Of a stretch of 64,000 nucleotides of DNA, positions 1 through 9,692 are shown one piece after another. Under the pieces are notes generated by a model. The model searched no databases, was not told the origin of the DNA, and saw nothing but the letters and a program-made list of their open reading frames with translations. Both the position numbers and the translations under genes were made by a program. The stretch spans positions 62,001-126,000 of the forward strand of contig NZ_BSTQ01000004.1 in assembly GCF_030269605.1 (NCBI RefSeq), read 5' to 3'. The first letter of the stretch is position 1, and each line of letters opens with the position of its first letter. The DNA is from Lentzea sp. NBRC 105346. Lineage in GTDB: Bacteria > Actinomycetota > Actinomycetes > Mycobacteriales > Pseudonocardiaceae.

Positions 1-1
1 C

Positions 2-2734
2 CGTCCCGGCGTGCGCGGCGAGCTGCTCGCGGACCTTTCCAGCCCGGACGCCCTGCAGGTGCTCGCGAAGGTGTCTGACTTCGTCACCCGCCGCCTCGGG
101 TCCACATTGGACTTCCGGGCGCTGCTCACCGGGACGGCGCCGGTGCCCGGCCTCTCCGAGCTCGGCCGGCCCTTCGCCGAGGTGGCACAGGAGGTGCTGC
201 GCAGGCTCGGTGGACGCTACGCCGACGCCGCCGCGCGTCTGGACCGCGTGATCTCGCCCGAGAAACCGAGCGGCCGCAACGGTCGTTCGCAGCCCGCGAT
301 CATGGGCGGAGTTCCGCCGCGCAACCCGAACTTCACCGGCCGCCGCGAGCTGCTGACCCGGTTGCGGCGGCTGCTGACCTCGAACGGCGCGCGCGTCGCG
401 TTGCTGCCCAGCGCGTCGCACGGTCCGGGCGGCGTGGGCAAGACCCAGCTCGCGATCGAGTACGTGCACGCGTACGCGGGAGACTACGACCTGATCTGGT
501 GGATCCGGGCCGATGACGTCACGCAGATCCGCGCGTCGTTCGTCGAGCTCGGCGCCCGGATGGGGCTGCCGCGCACCCGCGACGCCAAACGCGCGGTGGC
601 CGCCGTGCTCCACGCGCTGCGAGCCGGTACGCCGTACCGGAAGTGGCTGCTGGTCTTCGACAACTTCGATAAGTTCGACGCGCCGGAGCTGCGCAGGCAG
701 TTCGTGCCCGAGGAAGCCGGCCACATACTGATCACTACGCGCAACCGTTCTTGGTCGATACTTGCCACCTCGGTCGAGGTCGACGTGTTCTCCCGCGCCG
801 AGAGCGTCGAACTGGTGCGTCGCCGTCGGCCCGACATCACGGCCGACGAGGCCGGTGAGCTCGCCGACCGCCTCGGTGACCTCCCGCTGGCGCTGGAACA
901 GGCGGCGGCGTCGATCGCCGAGACGACCATGCCGGTCGCGGAGTACCTGAGGCTGCTGGAGCAGCAGTTCGGCACGCAGGAACGCGGACCCGGCGACAAC
1001 TATCCGCCGTCGGTCGCCGCGACCTGGGCGGTCGCGTTTGCGGCGCTGGAGAAGGGCGCGCCCGCCGCGGCTCGGCTGCTCGAACTGCTCGCGTTCTTCG
1101 GGCCCGCGCCGATCTCGTTGCAGCTGTTGCGCGACGGCAGCACGGCGGATCTACCAGAACCCCTGGCGGAGACGTTGCGCAGCGACGTCCGTCTGCACGC
1201 GGCGGCCGAGCAAATCGCCAGGTACGCGCTCGCCCGGCTCGACCTGATGCGCGACCGGATCGAGGTGCACCGGCTCGTGCAGACGGTGGTGCACGGCCGG
1301 CTCCCATCTGGGCAGCACACGCGGTTGCGCGAATGCGTGCACGAGATCCTGGCCGCGGTGAATCCGGGGCATCCGGACGATCGGAGCACGTGGCCGCGGC
1401 ACCGCGAGATCGCCCCGCACGTGGTGCCTGCGGCGATGATCTATGCGAACGGGTCGGCCGTGCGCACGGCCGTGCTGGACCAGCTGCGCTTCCTGTACTC
1501 GACCGGCGACTACGAGGGCAGCCGCGCCCTGAGCAAGCTCGCCGTGATCGCGTGGCAACGCGGGTTCGGGGCCAACGATGAGATCACGCTGGTGGCCACG
1601 AGGAACTGGGCCAACTCGCTGCGCGCGCTCGGCGAGGTCGAGACGGCGTGGCAGCTCGACCAGGACACCCACGACCGGTTCGCGCGGATCTTCGGGCCCG
1701 ACCACGAACACACTCTGGCCAGCGCGAACAGCGTGGGTGCAGACCTGCGCGCGATGGGCCGGTTCGCCGAGGCGCGGCAGCTCGACGAGGCGAACCTCGC
1801 CCGGCACCGCCGGAAGTGGGGCGACCTGCACCCGTTGACGTTGCGCACCGCCAACAACCTCGCCGTCGACCTGCGTCAGCTCGGCGACCCGATGGCCGCG
1901 TTCGAGCTCGACCAGGGCACCGTGCGCCGGCGCGAGGATCTCGACGGCCCGGACGACCCGGCCACGTTGTGGGTGACCAGCAACCTCATCCGCGACCTGC
2001 TCGGGCTCGGCCTGTACGCGGAGGCGTTGCGCCACCAGGAAAGGGTGCTCCCGGTGCACCGCGAGGTGCTCGGCGGCAACAACACGCAGGTGCTGCTGGC
2101 CATGCGCAACGTCGTGATCGCGCTGCGCAAGACCGGCGACTTCACCCGCGCGTTGTCGCTGGCGGAGGAGAACTTCCACGCGACGTGCCGCAGGCTCGGC
2201 GACGACCACGAGCACACGCTCGCCGCGATGATGAGCTACTGCAACGCGTTGCGCTGCGCCGGCTCGATCGCCGAGGCGCTGCGGATCGGTCGCGAGGCGT
2301 ACGGCCGGTACCGCGCGCACTACTTCGGCGAGCGGCACCCGTTCACCCTCGCCTGCGCGGTGAACCTCGCGATCGTGTTGCGGCACAACGGCGATGTCGC
2401 CGAGGCGCGGGAGCTCAACGCACGCACGCTCGAGGACCTGGACACCGTGCTGGGCCGCGACCACCCGACGTCGCTGTGCTGCGCCACCAACCTGGGCAAC
2501 GATCTGGCAGCGCTCGGCACACCCAACACGTGGCTGGACTTCGACACGCTGCTGCGGTCGCGGCGGACCAGGGGTGACCACCATCCCGACACGCTCATGT
2601 GCGCCGTGAACGCCGGAGAGGTCGAGGAAGGGGTGCGCGAGCTGGGACTGCGGCTCGGTGTGTGGCACCCCGATGTCGTCGCCGCGGCGGCGGGCCGCCG
2701 GCTGGACTGCGACGTGGAGCCCGCGCCGAGCTAG
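2..2734 (+). CDS. fxsT: FxsT-like NB-ARC/TPR protein of the FxSxx-COOH system (5' end outside window)
   Basis: The reading frame is open to the left edge, so the true start probably lies outside the window; residues are numbered from an in-frame GTG at base 11. About 100 residues of unassigned sequence come first. An NB-ARC type P-loop ATPase follows: Walker A GPGGVGKTQ (138-146), a Walker B-like LLVFDNFD, and the GDLPLALEQAA motif typical of STAND ATPases. From about residue 500 to the end there are tandem tetratricopeptide repeats built around 'LG..HP.TL....NLA.DLR.LG'. Proteins of this build sit beside FxSxx-COOH peptides and their radical SAM maturases in many actinomycetes, probably as sensors or scaffolds; the exact role is unknown. 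Its stop overlaps the convergent stop of the HExxH gene, and the rest of the RiPP cassette lies on the other strand. Confidence 0.8.
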   Translation, partial: RPGVRGELLADLSSPDALQVLAKVSDFVTRRLGSTLDFRALLTGTAPVPGLSELGRPFAEVAQEVLRRLGGRYADAAARLDRVISPEKPSGRNGRSQPAIMGGVPPRNPNFTGRRELLTRLRRLLTSNGARVALLPSASHGPGGVGKTQLAIEYVHAYAGDYDLIWWIRADDVTQIRASFVELGARMGLPRTRDAKRAVAAVLHALRAGTPYRKWLLVFDNFDKFDAPELRRQFVPEEAGHILITTRNRSWSILATSVEVDVFSRAESVELVRRRRPDITADEAGELADRLGDLPLALEQAAASIAETTMPVAEYLRLLEQQFGTQERGPGDNYPPSVAATWAVAFAALEKGAPAAARLLELLAFFGPAPISLQLLRDGSTADLPEPLAETLRSDVRLHAAAEQIARYALARLDLMRDRIEVHRLVQTVVHGRLPSGQHTRLRECVHEILAAVNPGHPDDRSTWPRHREIAPHVVPAAMIYANGSAVRTAVLDQLRFLYSTGDYEGSRALSKLAVIAWQRGFGANDEITLVATRNWANSLRALGEVETAWQLDQDTHDRFARIFGPDHEHTLASANSVGADLRAMGRFAEARQLDEANLARHRRKWGDLHPLTLRTANNLAVDLRQLGDPMAAFELDQGTVRRREDLDGPDDPATLWVTSNLIRDLLGLGLYAEALRHQERVLPVHREVLGGNNTQVLLAMRNVVIALRKTGDFTRALSLAEENFHATCRRLGDDHEHTLAAMMSYCNALRCAGSIAEALRIGREAYGRYRAHYFGERHPFTLACAVNLAIVLRHNGDVAEARELNARTLEDLDTVLGRDHPTSLCCATNLGNDLAALGTPNTWLDFDTLLRSRRTRGDHHPDTLMCAVNAGEVEEGVRELGLRLGVWHPDVVAAAAGRRLDCDVEPAPS

Positions 2735-3720
2735 GCGTTGGCGGCCTGCCAGGTGGTCCAGTGGCGTTCGACAGCGGCTGTCGCCTCCGGCTCGTCGGGC
2801 ACGGCCCAGCTGTCCACAGTGGACCGCATGCCGCGGGCGAACCGGCGCCCGGACTCGGTGAGCCGGGTGGTGTCGAGGACGTCCAGCGCCCGGCGCAGCT
2901 GCTCGGCCGTGTGCGCGAACTCGAACCGGTTTCCTTCCAGGCGCCAGAACTCGGCGACGCCCAGGAACGCGTAGGTTCCATGCAGCACGCCCCAGTTCGG
3001 GCGTGGATCGGCGCGCCAGGGGGAGTAGTAGCGGCGGGTGTCCGACGGGTCGTACAGCTCGACGAGGTCGAGCAGCGCGTCGAGCTTCGTGTGCTGGCAC
3101 TCGTGCACGAGCGTCACCGCGAAGTCCGTGCCGCCGGTCGGCGTCGTCAGCGCGACCGCGCCGAACGCGTCGCGCGCGGTCGCGCTGAACCGCTGCTGTG
3201 CGTTGTGCTGCAAGGGAACCAGCGAGACGATGCACGACGAGATCTCCGCCGCGTGTTCCGCGTGGTCGCGCGCGAGGATCGTCCACGCCTCGGTGAACAT
3301 GTCCTGCCAGAGGCTCACGGCGTCGTCCGGCAGCCGGCCGGCCGGTGGTAGCCGCGGCAGGTCGCGGTAGGGGCTGAAGTCGTTGAGCAGCAACGAGATC
3401 ACGTCGTCACCGAACCGGGCTGACAGGTACCTCCGGTGCTCCGGCTGGGAGAGGACGTCGCCTAGGTCCGCCTTCGCGGCGGAGCGCAACGTCCGGGCCG
3501 CCCACGCGCCGAAGTGCGGATCGGACACGATCTCGGTGAAGCGGTCGGGAGACAGCTCCTCGAGCGCGTCGAGACACAGGTCCGTCTCGGTCTTCACCAG
3601 GCGCAGCAACAGCATGTGCTTGCTGAACTGGCCCGCCTTGAGCGTGGCGAGCGACCGCGCGTCGCTGCGGCCCGTGGCCAGCAGGTCGAACGCCTCCCAG
3701 CTGAGCGGAATCCGTTTCAC
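2731..3720 (-). CDS. HExxH-motif putative peptide-modifying protein of the FxSxx locus
   Basis: This is a 329-residue protein starting at a GTG that overlaps the stop of fxsB by four bases (GTGA), so the two are translationally coupled. The frame continues upstream inside fxsB, but that part is antisense shadow. Residues 206-210 are HECQH, an HExxH metal-binding motif, followed by a conserved-looking tract with GVLHGTYAF (about 244-252) whose His247 could be a third ligand. HExxH proteins are regular partners of FxSxx-COOH radical SAM enzymes. From memory, recent work places this family among iron/2-oxoglutarate-dependent peptide beta-hydroxylases rather than proteases. The likely substrate is the cyclised FQNRI precursor encoded two genes upstream, but this is inference from context. 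Confidence 0.8.
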   Translation of the reverse strand: MKRIPLSWEAFDLLATGRSDARSLATLKAGQFSKHMLLLRLVKTETDLCLDALEELSPDRFTEIVSDPHFGAWAARTLRSAAKADLGDVLSQPEHRRYLSARFGDDVISLLLNDFSPYRDLPRLPPAGRLPDDAVSLWQDMFTEAWTILARDHAEHAAEISSCIVSLVPLQHNAQQRFSATARDAFGAVALTTPTGGTDFAVTLVHECQHTKLDALLDLVELYDPSDTRRYYSPWRADPRPNWGVLHGTYAFLGVAEFWRLEGNRFEFAHTAEQLRRALDVLDTTRLTESGRRFARGMRSTVDSWAVPDEPEATAAVERHWTTWQAANA

Positions 3721-4886
3721 GGCTGGATTCTCCGCAGATCCGCGTGCACTCGGCCGGCGACATGCTTGATCAGCCGGGTGAGGTCCGGGCAGTACACGGA
3801 TGGGTTCCGGAAGCCAATGCCCTCCCGGTAGCGGTGCGGGTAGTAGCCGCCACCGCAGATGTCGAGGATGTCGCACGACAGGCAGGCGTCGGCGAGCGCA
3901 CGCGTGCCGATCTGGCGCGCTGCGATGGCCGGGTGCGCGAGCGCGGTGTCCATGCTGTCGTCGAAGACGTTCAGCCCCGTCCGCGCGGCGCCGTGGTACG
4001 CCGAGCGCAGCGAGTCGACCTGTTCGAACGAGCCGCCGGTGTCGACGACGAGCAGGGCGACGGGACTCAGGCCCACGCTCTCCACCCGGCTGCTGCCGCC
4101 GAGGAACAGGTTGATGATCTCCTCGAACAGCCGGATGCTCGTGCGCCTTGTCGGAGCGTCGTACCAGCGGTCGAACACCGCGGCGAGCCAGTCGCCGTAG
4201 CCGCGCCGCGGCGGCGTCGTCCAGTTCGCGTGCGGCAGCAGCAGGTCGATGGCGGGCGGCTCGTGGTCGAGCAGCGCGTCGTAGGTCCGGACCGGGTCCG
4301 TGTCGAGCGGGATGACGCACAACAGGCCGCCGTACAGGTGCCGGAACCGCTTGTCCCGCAACAGTTCCAGACCTTTGGCGGTGTGCGCGTGGCTGCCGCG
4401 CCCGTCCGCGAACCTGCGGTTGGCGTCGTGCGCCTCCGCCGGGCCGTCGATGCTCACCCCGACCCGGATGTCATGTTCGGCGAACGTCGTCAGCAGTTCC
4501 TCGTCGAGCCGCACGGCGTTGGTCTGCAGGCCGACCGTGACGGGCGCGGGCACCCGCGCTCTGAGCGTTGCCGCCGCGGTGGCGAGGAACTCTCCACCGG
4601 CGAGCAAGGGTTCACCGCCGTGCAGGGTCACGTCGATTCGCGGCAACCCGTGTCGTTCGACGTGCTCGGCGATACGTGCGGCGGTTTTCTCGAGAACCGT
4701 GAACGGCATCCGGCCCGCCGTCGAGCGCCACGTCTGGTCCGCCATGGCGTAAACGAAGCAATACTCGCAGCTCAAGTCGCACCGGCTGTGCACCTTGAGC
4801 ACGAACTGCTGGAACGGAACCGGCCGGAAACCCCGGGCCAGCAGGGCATCGACGTCCAGTAGATCCGTCGGCCACTCGGCACCCAT
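3717..4886 (-). CDS. fxsB: FxsB-type radical SAM/SPASM cyclophane-forming peptide maturase
   Basis: This is a 389-residue radical SAM protein. The CxxxCxxC cluster motif is Cys36, Cys40 and Cys43 (RCDLSCEYC). A TLHGGEPLL segment and SIDGPAEAHDANR follow, as expected for the SPASM/twitch peptide maturases. The C-terminus holds a Cys-rich SPASM-like region (ACLSCDILDICGGGYYPHRY, then VYCPD). FxsB enzymes join an aromatic side chain to the beta carbon of a residue two positions on, forming three-residue cyclophanes. The FQN of the adjacent precursor fits this aromatic-x-x rule. The ATG start lies two bases after the precursor stop, and the end overlaps the HExxH gene, so fxsA, fxsB and HExxH form one operon. 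Confidence 0.92.
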   Translation of the reverse strand: MGAEWPTDLLDVDALLARGFRPVPFQQFVLKVHSRCDLSCEYCFVYAMADQTWRSTAGRMPFTVLEKTAARIAEHVERHGLPRIDVTLHGGEPLLAGGEFLATAAATLRARVPAPVTVGLQTNAVRLDEELLTTFAEHDIRVGVSIDGPAEAHDANRRFADGRGSHAHTAKGLELLRDKRFRHLYGGLLCVIPLDTDPVRTYDALLDHEPPAIDLLLPHANWTTPPRRGYGDWLAAVFDRWYDAPTRRTSIRLFEEIINLFLGGSSRVESVGLSPVALLVVDTGGSFEQVDSLRSAYHGAARTGLNVFDDSMDTALAHPAIAARQIGTRALADACLSCDILDICGGGYYPHRYREGIGFRNPSVYCPDLTRLIKHVAGRVHADLRRIQP

Positions 4887-4888
4887 GA

Positions 4889-5056
4889 TCAGATGCGGTT
4901 CTGGAAGCCCGCTATCGCCTCTTCGGGATTGTCGAGCTCTCGTCGAATCCTGCGCAGGGCGTGCGCCAACGCCGAGTCCTCGAGCGTCAGCAGCTCGGCG
5001 AGAGGGACGTTGGTGAGGTCGACCAGATCTGTCGACGGCCCGTGCGCAGCACTCAC
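4889..5056 (-). CDS. fxsA: FxSxx-COOH family RiPP precursor peptide (variant core FQNRI)
   Basis: This small gene encodes 55 residues from a GTG start. The family signature is clear: DLVDLTNVPLAELLTLEDSA (about residues 10-29), then LAHALRRIRREL, then an Ala-Gly-Phe tail. The last five residues are FQNRI, where the classical motif would read FxSxx. The peptide is immediately upstream of fxsB with a two-base gap. The Phe-Gln-Asn triplet fits a three-residue cyclophane substrate (aromatic at position 1, Asn at position 3). No leader cleavage site is obvious. The start has no strong Shine-Dalgarno sequence, so a slightly different start cannot be ruled out, but the C-terminal half is secure. Confidence 0.88.
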   Translation of the reverse strand: MSAAHGPSTDLVDLTNVPLAELLTLEDSALAHALRRIRRELDNPEEAIAGFQNRI

Positions 5057-5081
5057 CGCGCGAAGACTAGCTTATTCGGTC

Positions 5082-5264
5082 CTAGTCTTCGGGGTCATCC
5101 TCGTCATCGCGTGCGAGGTAGGTCGCGAAACGCTCGATGGCCGTCTCGAAGTCCGGATTGGCGTCGACGAAGCTGCGGAGCTTGTCGGCGAGCCACGCGA
5201 GGGTGACCTCCTCGTCGCCGCGCCGGTCCTCGAGCTCCTCGATGCCGCGATCGGTGAAGTACAT
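5082..5264 (-). CDS. DUF6104 family small acidic protein
   Basis: This encodes a 60-residue protein starting MYFTDRGIEELEDRRGDEEV and ending in the acidic tail DDEDDPED. A GGGAGAG ribosome binding site precedes the ATG. The sequence matches the small conserved actinobacterial family DUF6104, which is commonly found next to the 2-oxoglutarate dehydrogenase gene, as here. The function is unknown. It is separated from kgd by a strong hairpin, so it may be transcribed independently or by partial read-through. Confidence 0.85.
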   Translation of the reverse strand: MYFTDRGIEELEDRRGDEEVTLAWLADKLRSFVDANPDFETAIERFATYLARDDEDDPED

Positions 5265-5281
5265 CGTGTCTCTCCCTGAAG

Positions 5282-5336
5282 TGCCGTTAGGGGCACCCTT
5301 GCGACGCGGAACGTCGTGAGGGTGCCCCTAACGGCA
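5282..5336. terminator. Long hairpin after kgd, TGCCGTTA-type
   Basis: Perfect 18-bp arms (5282-5299 TGCCGTTAGGGGCACCCT, and its complement at 5319-5336) enclose an inner CGACG/CGTCG stem. The hairpin begins six bases after the kgd stop and is the probable kgd terminator. It also forms the leader side of the DUF6104 gene. The arm core resembles that of the hairpin at 43622-43678. Confidence 0.7.
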
Positions 5337-5341
5337 GAGAA

Positions 5342-8300
5342 CTAGTCGAAGGCGCGGGTAATGATCTCGCGCTGCTCGACCTCGTGCACCTTGCTCGAGC
5401 CCGCGGACGGCGCGGCCATCGGCCGGCGCGACACGCGGCGGACGTTGCCCAGCTTGCCCTCCAGCAGCTCGGGCAGGGCCAGGCCGTAGAACGGCCAGGC
5501 GCCCTGGTTCGCCGGCTCCTCCTGGACCCACCGGATGTCGGTGAGGTTCGGGTAGCGCTCGAGGATCTCGGTCAGCTTCTTCGCCGGCACCGGGTACAGC
5601 TGCTCGACCCGCACGATCGCGGTGTCCTTGGCAGCGCGCTTCTCCCGCTCCGAGTGGAGCTCGTAGGAGATCTTGCCGCTGCACAGCAGGACCTTCGTGA
5701 CCGCGTTGACGTCGCTGACGGTCGGGTCGTCGATGACCGACTGGAAGCGGTCCTCGAGGAACTCCTCGACCGGGCTGACCGCGGCCTTGAGGCGCAGCAT
5801 CGACTTCGGCGTGAACACCACCAGCGGCCGGTCGACGCCGTCGAGGGCGTGGCGGCGCAGCAGGTGGAAGTAGTTCGCCGGCGTCGACGGGACCGCGACG
5901 GTCATCGAGCCCTCGGCGCACAGCTGCAGCCAGCGCTCGATGCGGCCGGACGTGTGGTCCGGGCCCTGACCCTCGTGGCCGTGCGGCAGCAGGATCACGA
6001 CGTCGGAACGCTGACCCCACTTGGCCTCACCGGACGAGATGAACTCGTCGATGATCGGCTGCGCGCCGTTGACGAAGTCGCCGAACTGCGCCTCCCACAG
6101 GACCAGCGCCTGCGGGTTCGCCACCGAGTAGCCGTACTCGAAGCCCAGCGCCGCGAACTCCGACAGCACCGAGTCGTAGACCATGAACTTGCCCTGGTCG
6201 TCCGACAGGTTCTGCAGCGGCGTGTACTCCTCGCCGGTCTTGCGGTCGACCAGGGTCGCGTGGCGCTGCACGAACGTGCCGCGGCGCGAGTCCTGACCGG
6301 CCAGGCGGATCTTGCGACCCTCCATCGCGAGCGAGCCGAACGCCAGCAGCTCCGCGAACGCCCAGTCGATGCCGCCCTCGCGCGCCATCTTGGCGCGGCG
6401 CTCCAGCACCGGCTTGACGCGAGCGTGCGGCGTGAAGCCCTCGGGCAGGTTCACGTGCGCGTCGGCGATGTGCTCCATCATCTGGCGGCTGATGCCGGTC
6501 GACAGCTTCGCCGGGACCTGCTGCTCCGCCTCGACCGACGGGCTCGCCTTGATCGGATGCTTCTCCAGCTCCCGGACCTCGTTGAACACGTGCTCGAGCT
6601 GGCTGGAGAAGTCCTGCAGCGCCTTCTCGGCCTCTTCGACCGTGATGTCGCCGCGGCCGATCAGTGCCTCGGTGTAGGTCTTGCGGACCGAACGCTTCTG
6701 GTCGATCACGTCGTACATCGCCGGCTGGGTCATCGAGGGGTCGTCGCCCTCGTTGTGACCGCGGCGGCGGTAGCAGACCATGTCGATCACGACGTCCTTG
6801 TGGAACTTCTGGCGGTAGTCGACCGCCAGCTTCGCGACCCAGTAGCACGCCTCCGGGTCGTCGCCGTTCACGTGGAAGACCGGCGAACCGATCATCTTCG
6901 CGACGTCGGTCGAGTACTTGGACGACCGCGAGTGCTCCGGCGCGGTGGTGAAGCCGACCTGGTTGTTCACCACGATGTGCACGGTGCCGCCGGTGCGGTA
7001 GCCGCGGACCAGCGCCAGGTTCAGCGTCTCCGCGACGACACCCTGGCCGGCGAACGCCGCGTCACCGTGCAGGGCGACCGGCAGGACGGGGAAGAAGTCA
7101 CCGCCCTTGTCGATCAGGTCCTGCTTGGCGCGCACGATGCCCTCGAGCACCGGGTCGACCGCCTCGAGGTGCGAGGGGTTCGCGGTCAGCGACACCTTGG
7201 TCTCGCCGTCGCCGAACATGCGGAAGTACTTGCCCTCGGCGCCGAGGTGGTACTTCACGTCGCCCGAGCCGTGCGCCTGGCCGGGGTCGAGGTTGCCCTC
7301 GAACTCGCGGAAGATCTGCGAGATCGGCTTGCCGACGATGTTCGCCAGGACGTTCAGGCGGCCGCGGTGCGGCATGCCGATGACGACCTCGTCCAGCTCG
7401 TGCTCGGCGGCCTTGTCGAGCACCGCGTCGAGCAGCGGGATGACGGTCTCGCCGCCCTCCAGCGAGAACCGCTTCTGGCCGACGTACTTCGTCTGCAGGA
7501 ACGTCTCGAAGGCCTCGGCCGCGTTGAGCTTGCTGAGGATGTACTTCTGCACGGTGGCCGGCGGCTTCTCGTGCGGAACCTCGACGCGCTCCTGGATCCA
7601 GTTGCGCTCCTCCGGCTCCAGGATGTGCATGTACTCCACGCCGATCGTGCGGCAGTAGGAGTTGCGCAGCACACCGAGGATGTCGCGCAGCTTCATCCGC
7701 TCCTGGCCGGCGAAGCCGCCGACCGGGAACTCGCGGTCCAGGTCCCACAGCGTCAGGCCGTGGCTGAGGACGTCGAGGTCCTCGTGGCGGCGCTGACGGT
7801 AGTTCAGCGGGTCCGTGTCGGCCATCAGGTGGCCGCGCGTGCGGTAGGCGTCGATCAGCTCGATGACGCGGGCGGTCTTGTCGACCGCGCCCTCGGGGAT
7901 GTCGGCGACCCAGCGGATCGGCTCGTACGGCAGCCGCAGCGACGTGAAGATGTCGTCGTAGAAGCCGTCCTCGCCCAGCAGCAGCTGGTGGATCCGCTTG
8001 AGGAACTCGCCCGACTCCGCGCCCTGGATGATGCGGTGGTCGTACGTGCTGGTGAGGGTGATGATCTTGCTGACACCCATGTCGGTCAGGGCCTGCTCGC
8101 TGGTGCCCTGGAAGTGCGCGGGGTACTCCATGGCGCCGACGCCGATGATCGCGCCCTGACCGGCCGTGAGGCGCGGAACCGAGTGGTTCGTGCCGATCGT
8201 GCCGGGGTTCGTCAGCGAGATCGTCGTGCCGGAGAAGTCCTCGGCGGTCAGCGAACCGCTGCGGGCCTTGCGGATCAGGTCCTCGTACGCCTGCCAGAAC

Positions 8301-9019
8301 TGCGTGAACGTCATGTTCTCGCAGCCCTTGATCGACGCGACGACCAGGGACCGGCTGCCGTCCTTGCCGGGCAGGTCGATCGCGAGGCCGAAGTTCACGT
8401 GCTCCGGCGTGACGACGAACGGCTTGCCGTCGACCTCGGCGTAGTGCCGGTTCATGTTCGGGTACGCCTGCAGCGCCCGGACCACCGCGTAGCCGATCAC
8501 GTGCGTGAAGGAGACCTTCCCGCCACGCGTCCGCTTCAGGTGGTTGTTGATCACGATGCGGTTGTCCGCGAGGAGCTTCGCGGGCACGGCGCGCACGCTG
8601 GTCGCGGTCGGAACGGTGAGCGAAAGCTCCATGTTCTTCGCGATCGCGGCGGAGGCGCCGCGCAGCTGCTTCTGCTCGGGACCCGCGGAGGCCTTCACCG
8701 GAGCCGCCTTCGCCGCCTGCGCGGGAGCGGGCTTCGCCGCCGCCGGCTTCGCGGCGGGGGCCTTCGGGGCCTCCTGCGGCTTCGGTGCGGTCACCGTGGT
8801 GGTCGCCTTGCCGTTGTCGGCCGGCGGCGTGGTGGGCGCTGCTGCGGAGGCGGCAGCGGTGTTCCCGTTGCCCGCCGCGCGCTGCGTCGGCTTGTAGTCG
8901 GCAAAGAAGTCATGCCATGCCGGGTCTACGGATGACGGGTCCGCGAGGAACTGCTCGTACATCTCCTCGACGAGCCACTCGTTCGGCCCGAATTGTGACG
9001 CAGGACTGCTGCTGGACAC
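5342..9019 (-). CDS. kgd: Multifunctional 2-oxoglutarate decarboxylase/dehydrogenase E1 with succinyltransferase domain
   Basis: This 1225-residue enzyme of the TCA cycle oxidatively decarboxylates 2-oxoglutarate. The N-terminus ([20 protein letters not shown]) is the usual OdhA/KGD recruitment segment. An Ala/Pro/Lys-rich linker (about 45-115) follows, then an E2-type acyltransferase domain with catalytic His328 in [10 protein letters not shown]. After that comes the thiamine diphosphate E1 domain with GDAAFAGQG (652-660) and [10 protein letters not shown]. Fusion of E1 with an E2 catalytic domain lacking a lipoyl domain is typical of Actinobacteria, where the inhibitor GarA/OdhI controls the enzyme. 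Translation starts at GTG 9019. The gene is full length and runs alone, with a long intergenic region upstream. Confidence 0.96.
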   Translation of the reverse strand: MSSSSPASQFGPNEWLVEEMYEQFLADPSSVDPAWHDFFADYKPTQRAAGNGNTAAASAAAPTTPPADNGKATTTVTAPKPQEAPKAPAAKPAAAKPAPAQAAKAAPVKASAGPEQKQLRGASAAIAKNMELSLTVPTATSVRAVPAKLLADNRIVINNHLKRTRGGKVSFTHVIGYAVVRALQAYPNMNRHYAEVDGKPFVVTPEHVNFGLAIDLPGKDGSRSLVVASIKGCENMTFTQFWQAYEDLIRKARSGSLTAEDFSGTTISLTNPGTIGTNHSVPRLTAGQGAIIGVGAMEYPAHFQGTSEQALTDMGVSKIITLTSTYDHRIIQGAESGEFLKRIHQLLLGEDGFYDDIFTSLRLPYEPIRWVADIPEGAVDKTARVIELIDAYRTRGHLMADTDPLNYRQRRHEDLDVLSHGLTLWDLDREFPVGGFAGQERMKLRDILGVLRNSYCRTIGVEYMHILEPEERNWIQERVEVPHEKPPATVQKYILSKLNAAEAFETFLQTKYVGQKRFSLEGGETVIPLLDAVLDKAAEHELDEVVIGMPHRGRLNVLANIVGKPISQIFREFEGNLDPGQAHGSGDVKYHLGAEGKYFRMFGDGETKVSLTANPSHLEAVDPVLEGIVRAKQDLIDKGGDFFPVLPVALHGDAAFAGQGVVAETLNLALVRGYRTGGTVHIVVNNQVGFTTAPEHSRSSKYSTDVAKMIGSPVFHVNGDDPEACYWVAKLAVDYRQKFHKDVVIDMVCYRRRGHNEGDDPSMTQPAMYDVIDQKRSVRKTYTEALIGRGDITVEEAEKALQDFSSQLEHVFNEVRELEKHPIKASPSVEAEQQVPAKLSTGISRQMMEHIADAHVNLPEGFTPHARVKPVLERRAKMAREGGIDWAFAELLAFGSLAMEGRKIRLAGQDSRRGTFVQRHATLVDRKTGEEYTPLQNLSDDQGKFMVYDSVLSEFAALGFEYGYSVANPQALVLWEAQFGDFVNGAQPIIDEFISSGEAKWGQRSDVVILLPHGHEGQGPDHTSGRIERWLQLCAEGSMTVAVPSTPANYFHLLRRHALDGVDRPLVVFTPKSMLRLKAAVSPVEEFLEDRFQSVIDDPTVSDVNAVTKVLLCSGKISYELHSEREKRAAKDTAIVRVEQLYPVPAKKLTEILERYPNLTDIRWVQEEPANQGAWPFYGLALPELLEGKLGNVRRVSRRPMAAPSAGSSKVHEVEQREIITRAFD

Positions 9020-9417
9020 GGCTGGCGCTCGCCTCTATCCATCTCGCTCTTGGTGATTACTCATGCGCTAGTCAGGCTAGTCCCCCGTCGGCTGGGCTTC
9101 ATACACGGGAGCGGCCTGGCAAGGAGTGCTCTGTCACAGGATCGATCAGGACGGGGCCGGCGTCAGCCGGGCTTGAGCATTTCTTGATGTGTGTCTCAAT
9201 TCGTCTGCCCTTCCTCGGTCTGTGGATCATCCTGCGGGGTTGTCGGGGGATACGCACGGTGGGCTTCCGTGCGTTCACTCTTCGTGGGTGTGGGCTGGGT
9301 TTCTTCGGGCCTCGTGCCGCGCGTGGCTTTCGGATTGCGGCTAGTGCGACACCTGCTCGCGTTCGGCGTTGTGACGATTGCTGGAACCCAAGCTGGACCG
9401 GTACGGCTTCGTGTCTT

Positions 9418-9640
9418 GGGGTGCTCCTGAGCTCCAGACCCCGAGGCTGCTTCGCGTCTCGGGGTGCTCCTGGAGCTCCGCCCCAGACCCCGGCACAGCT
9501 CCGAGAGGGGACCGGGGCTGGGTTTGGGTGGTGGGTTGCTTTGGTGGCGGGCCCTCCCGTCGCAGCGCACCAGAGGCGGCAGGGCTTCGCCTGCGCTGCG
9601 ACGGGAGGGGCCCCATCACCTGGGGGCTTTGCGCGCTGCG
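9418..9640. repeat. Intergenic palindromic repeat element, copy A, within the gene-free stretch 9020-9692
   Basis: The 673 bases between kgd and the ABC exporter hold no convincing gene. Bases 9020-9417 contain the kgd leader but no clear promoter. From 9418 two copies of a GGGGTGCTCCTGAGCTCC-like unit occur about 45 bases apart, flanking a CCCCGAG/CTCGGGG stem. A hairpin with perfect 18-bp arms (9552-9569 and 9592-9609, CCCTCCCGTCGCAGCGCA) follows. Its flanks and arms recur with few changes at 36571-36800, so this is one copy of a dispersed element. Confidence 0.75.
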
Positions 9641-9692
9641 CGCGCGTGGGGCTTCGCTTCGCTCGCCCGTTGCGTTGCGTAGTGGGTTGGGA

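Noticed and set aside
1151..3286. Long minus-strand open frame of 711 codons
   Set aside because: It is antisense to the FxsT-like gene, with Arg/Pro/Ala-rich low-complexity product. The plus strand shows clear NB-ARC and TPR motifs.
3721..4320. Upstream extension of the HExxH gene
   Set aside because: The frame is open but lies inside fxsB; GTG 3720 with four-base overlap is the natural start.
5384..8935. Plus-strand open frame of 1183 codons
   Set aside because: It is antisense to kgd. GC-rich kgd codons leave the opposite frame open; the product has no domain motifs.
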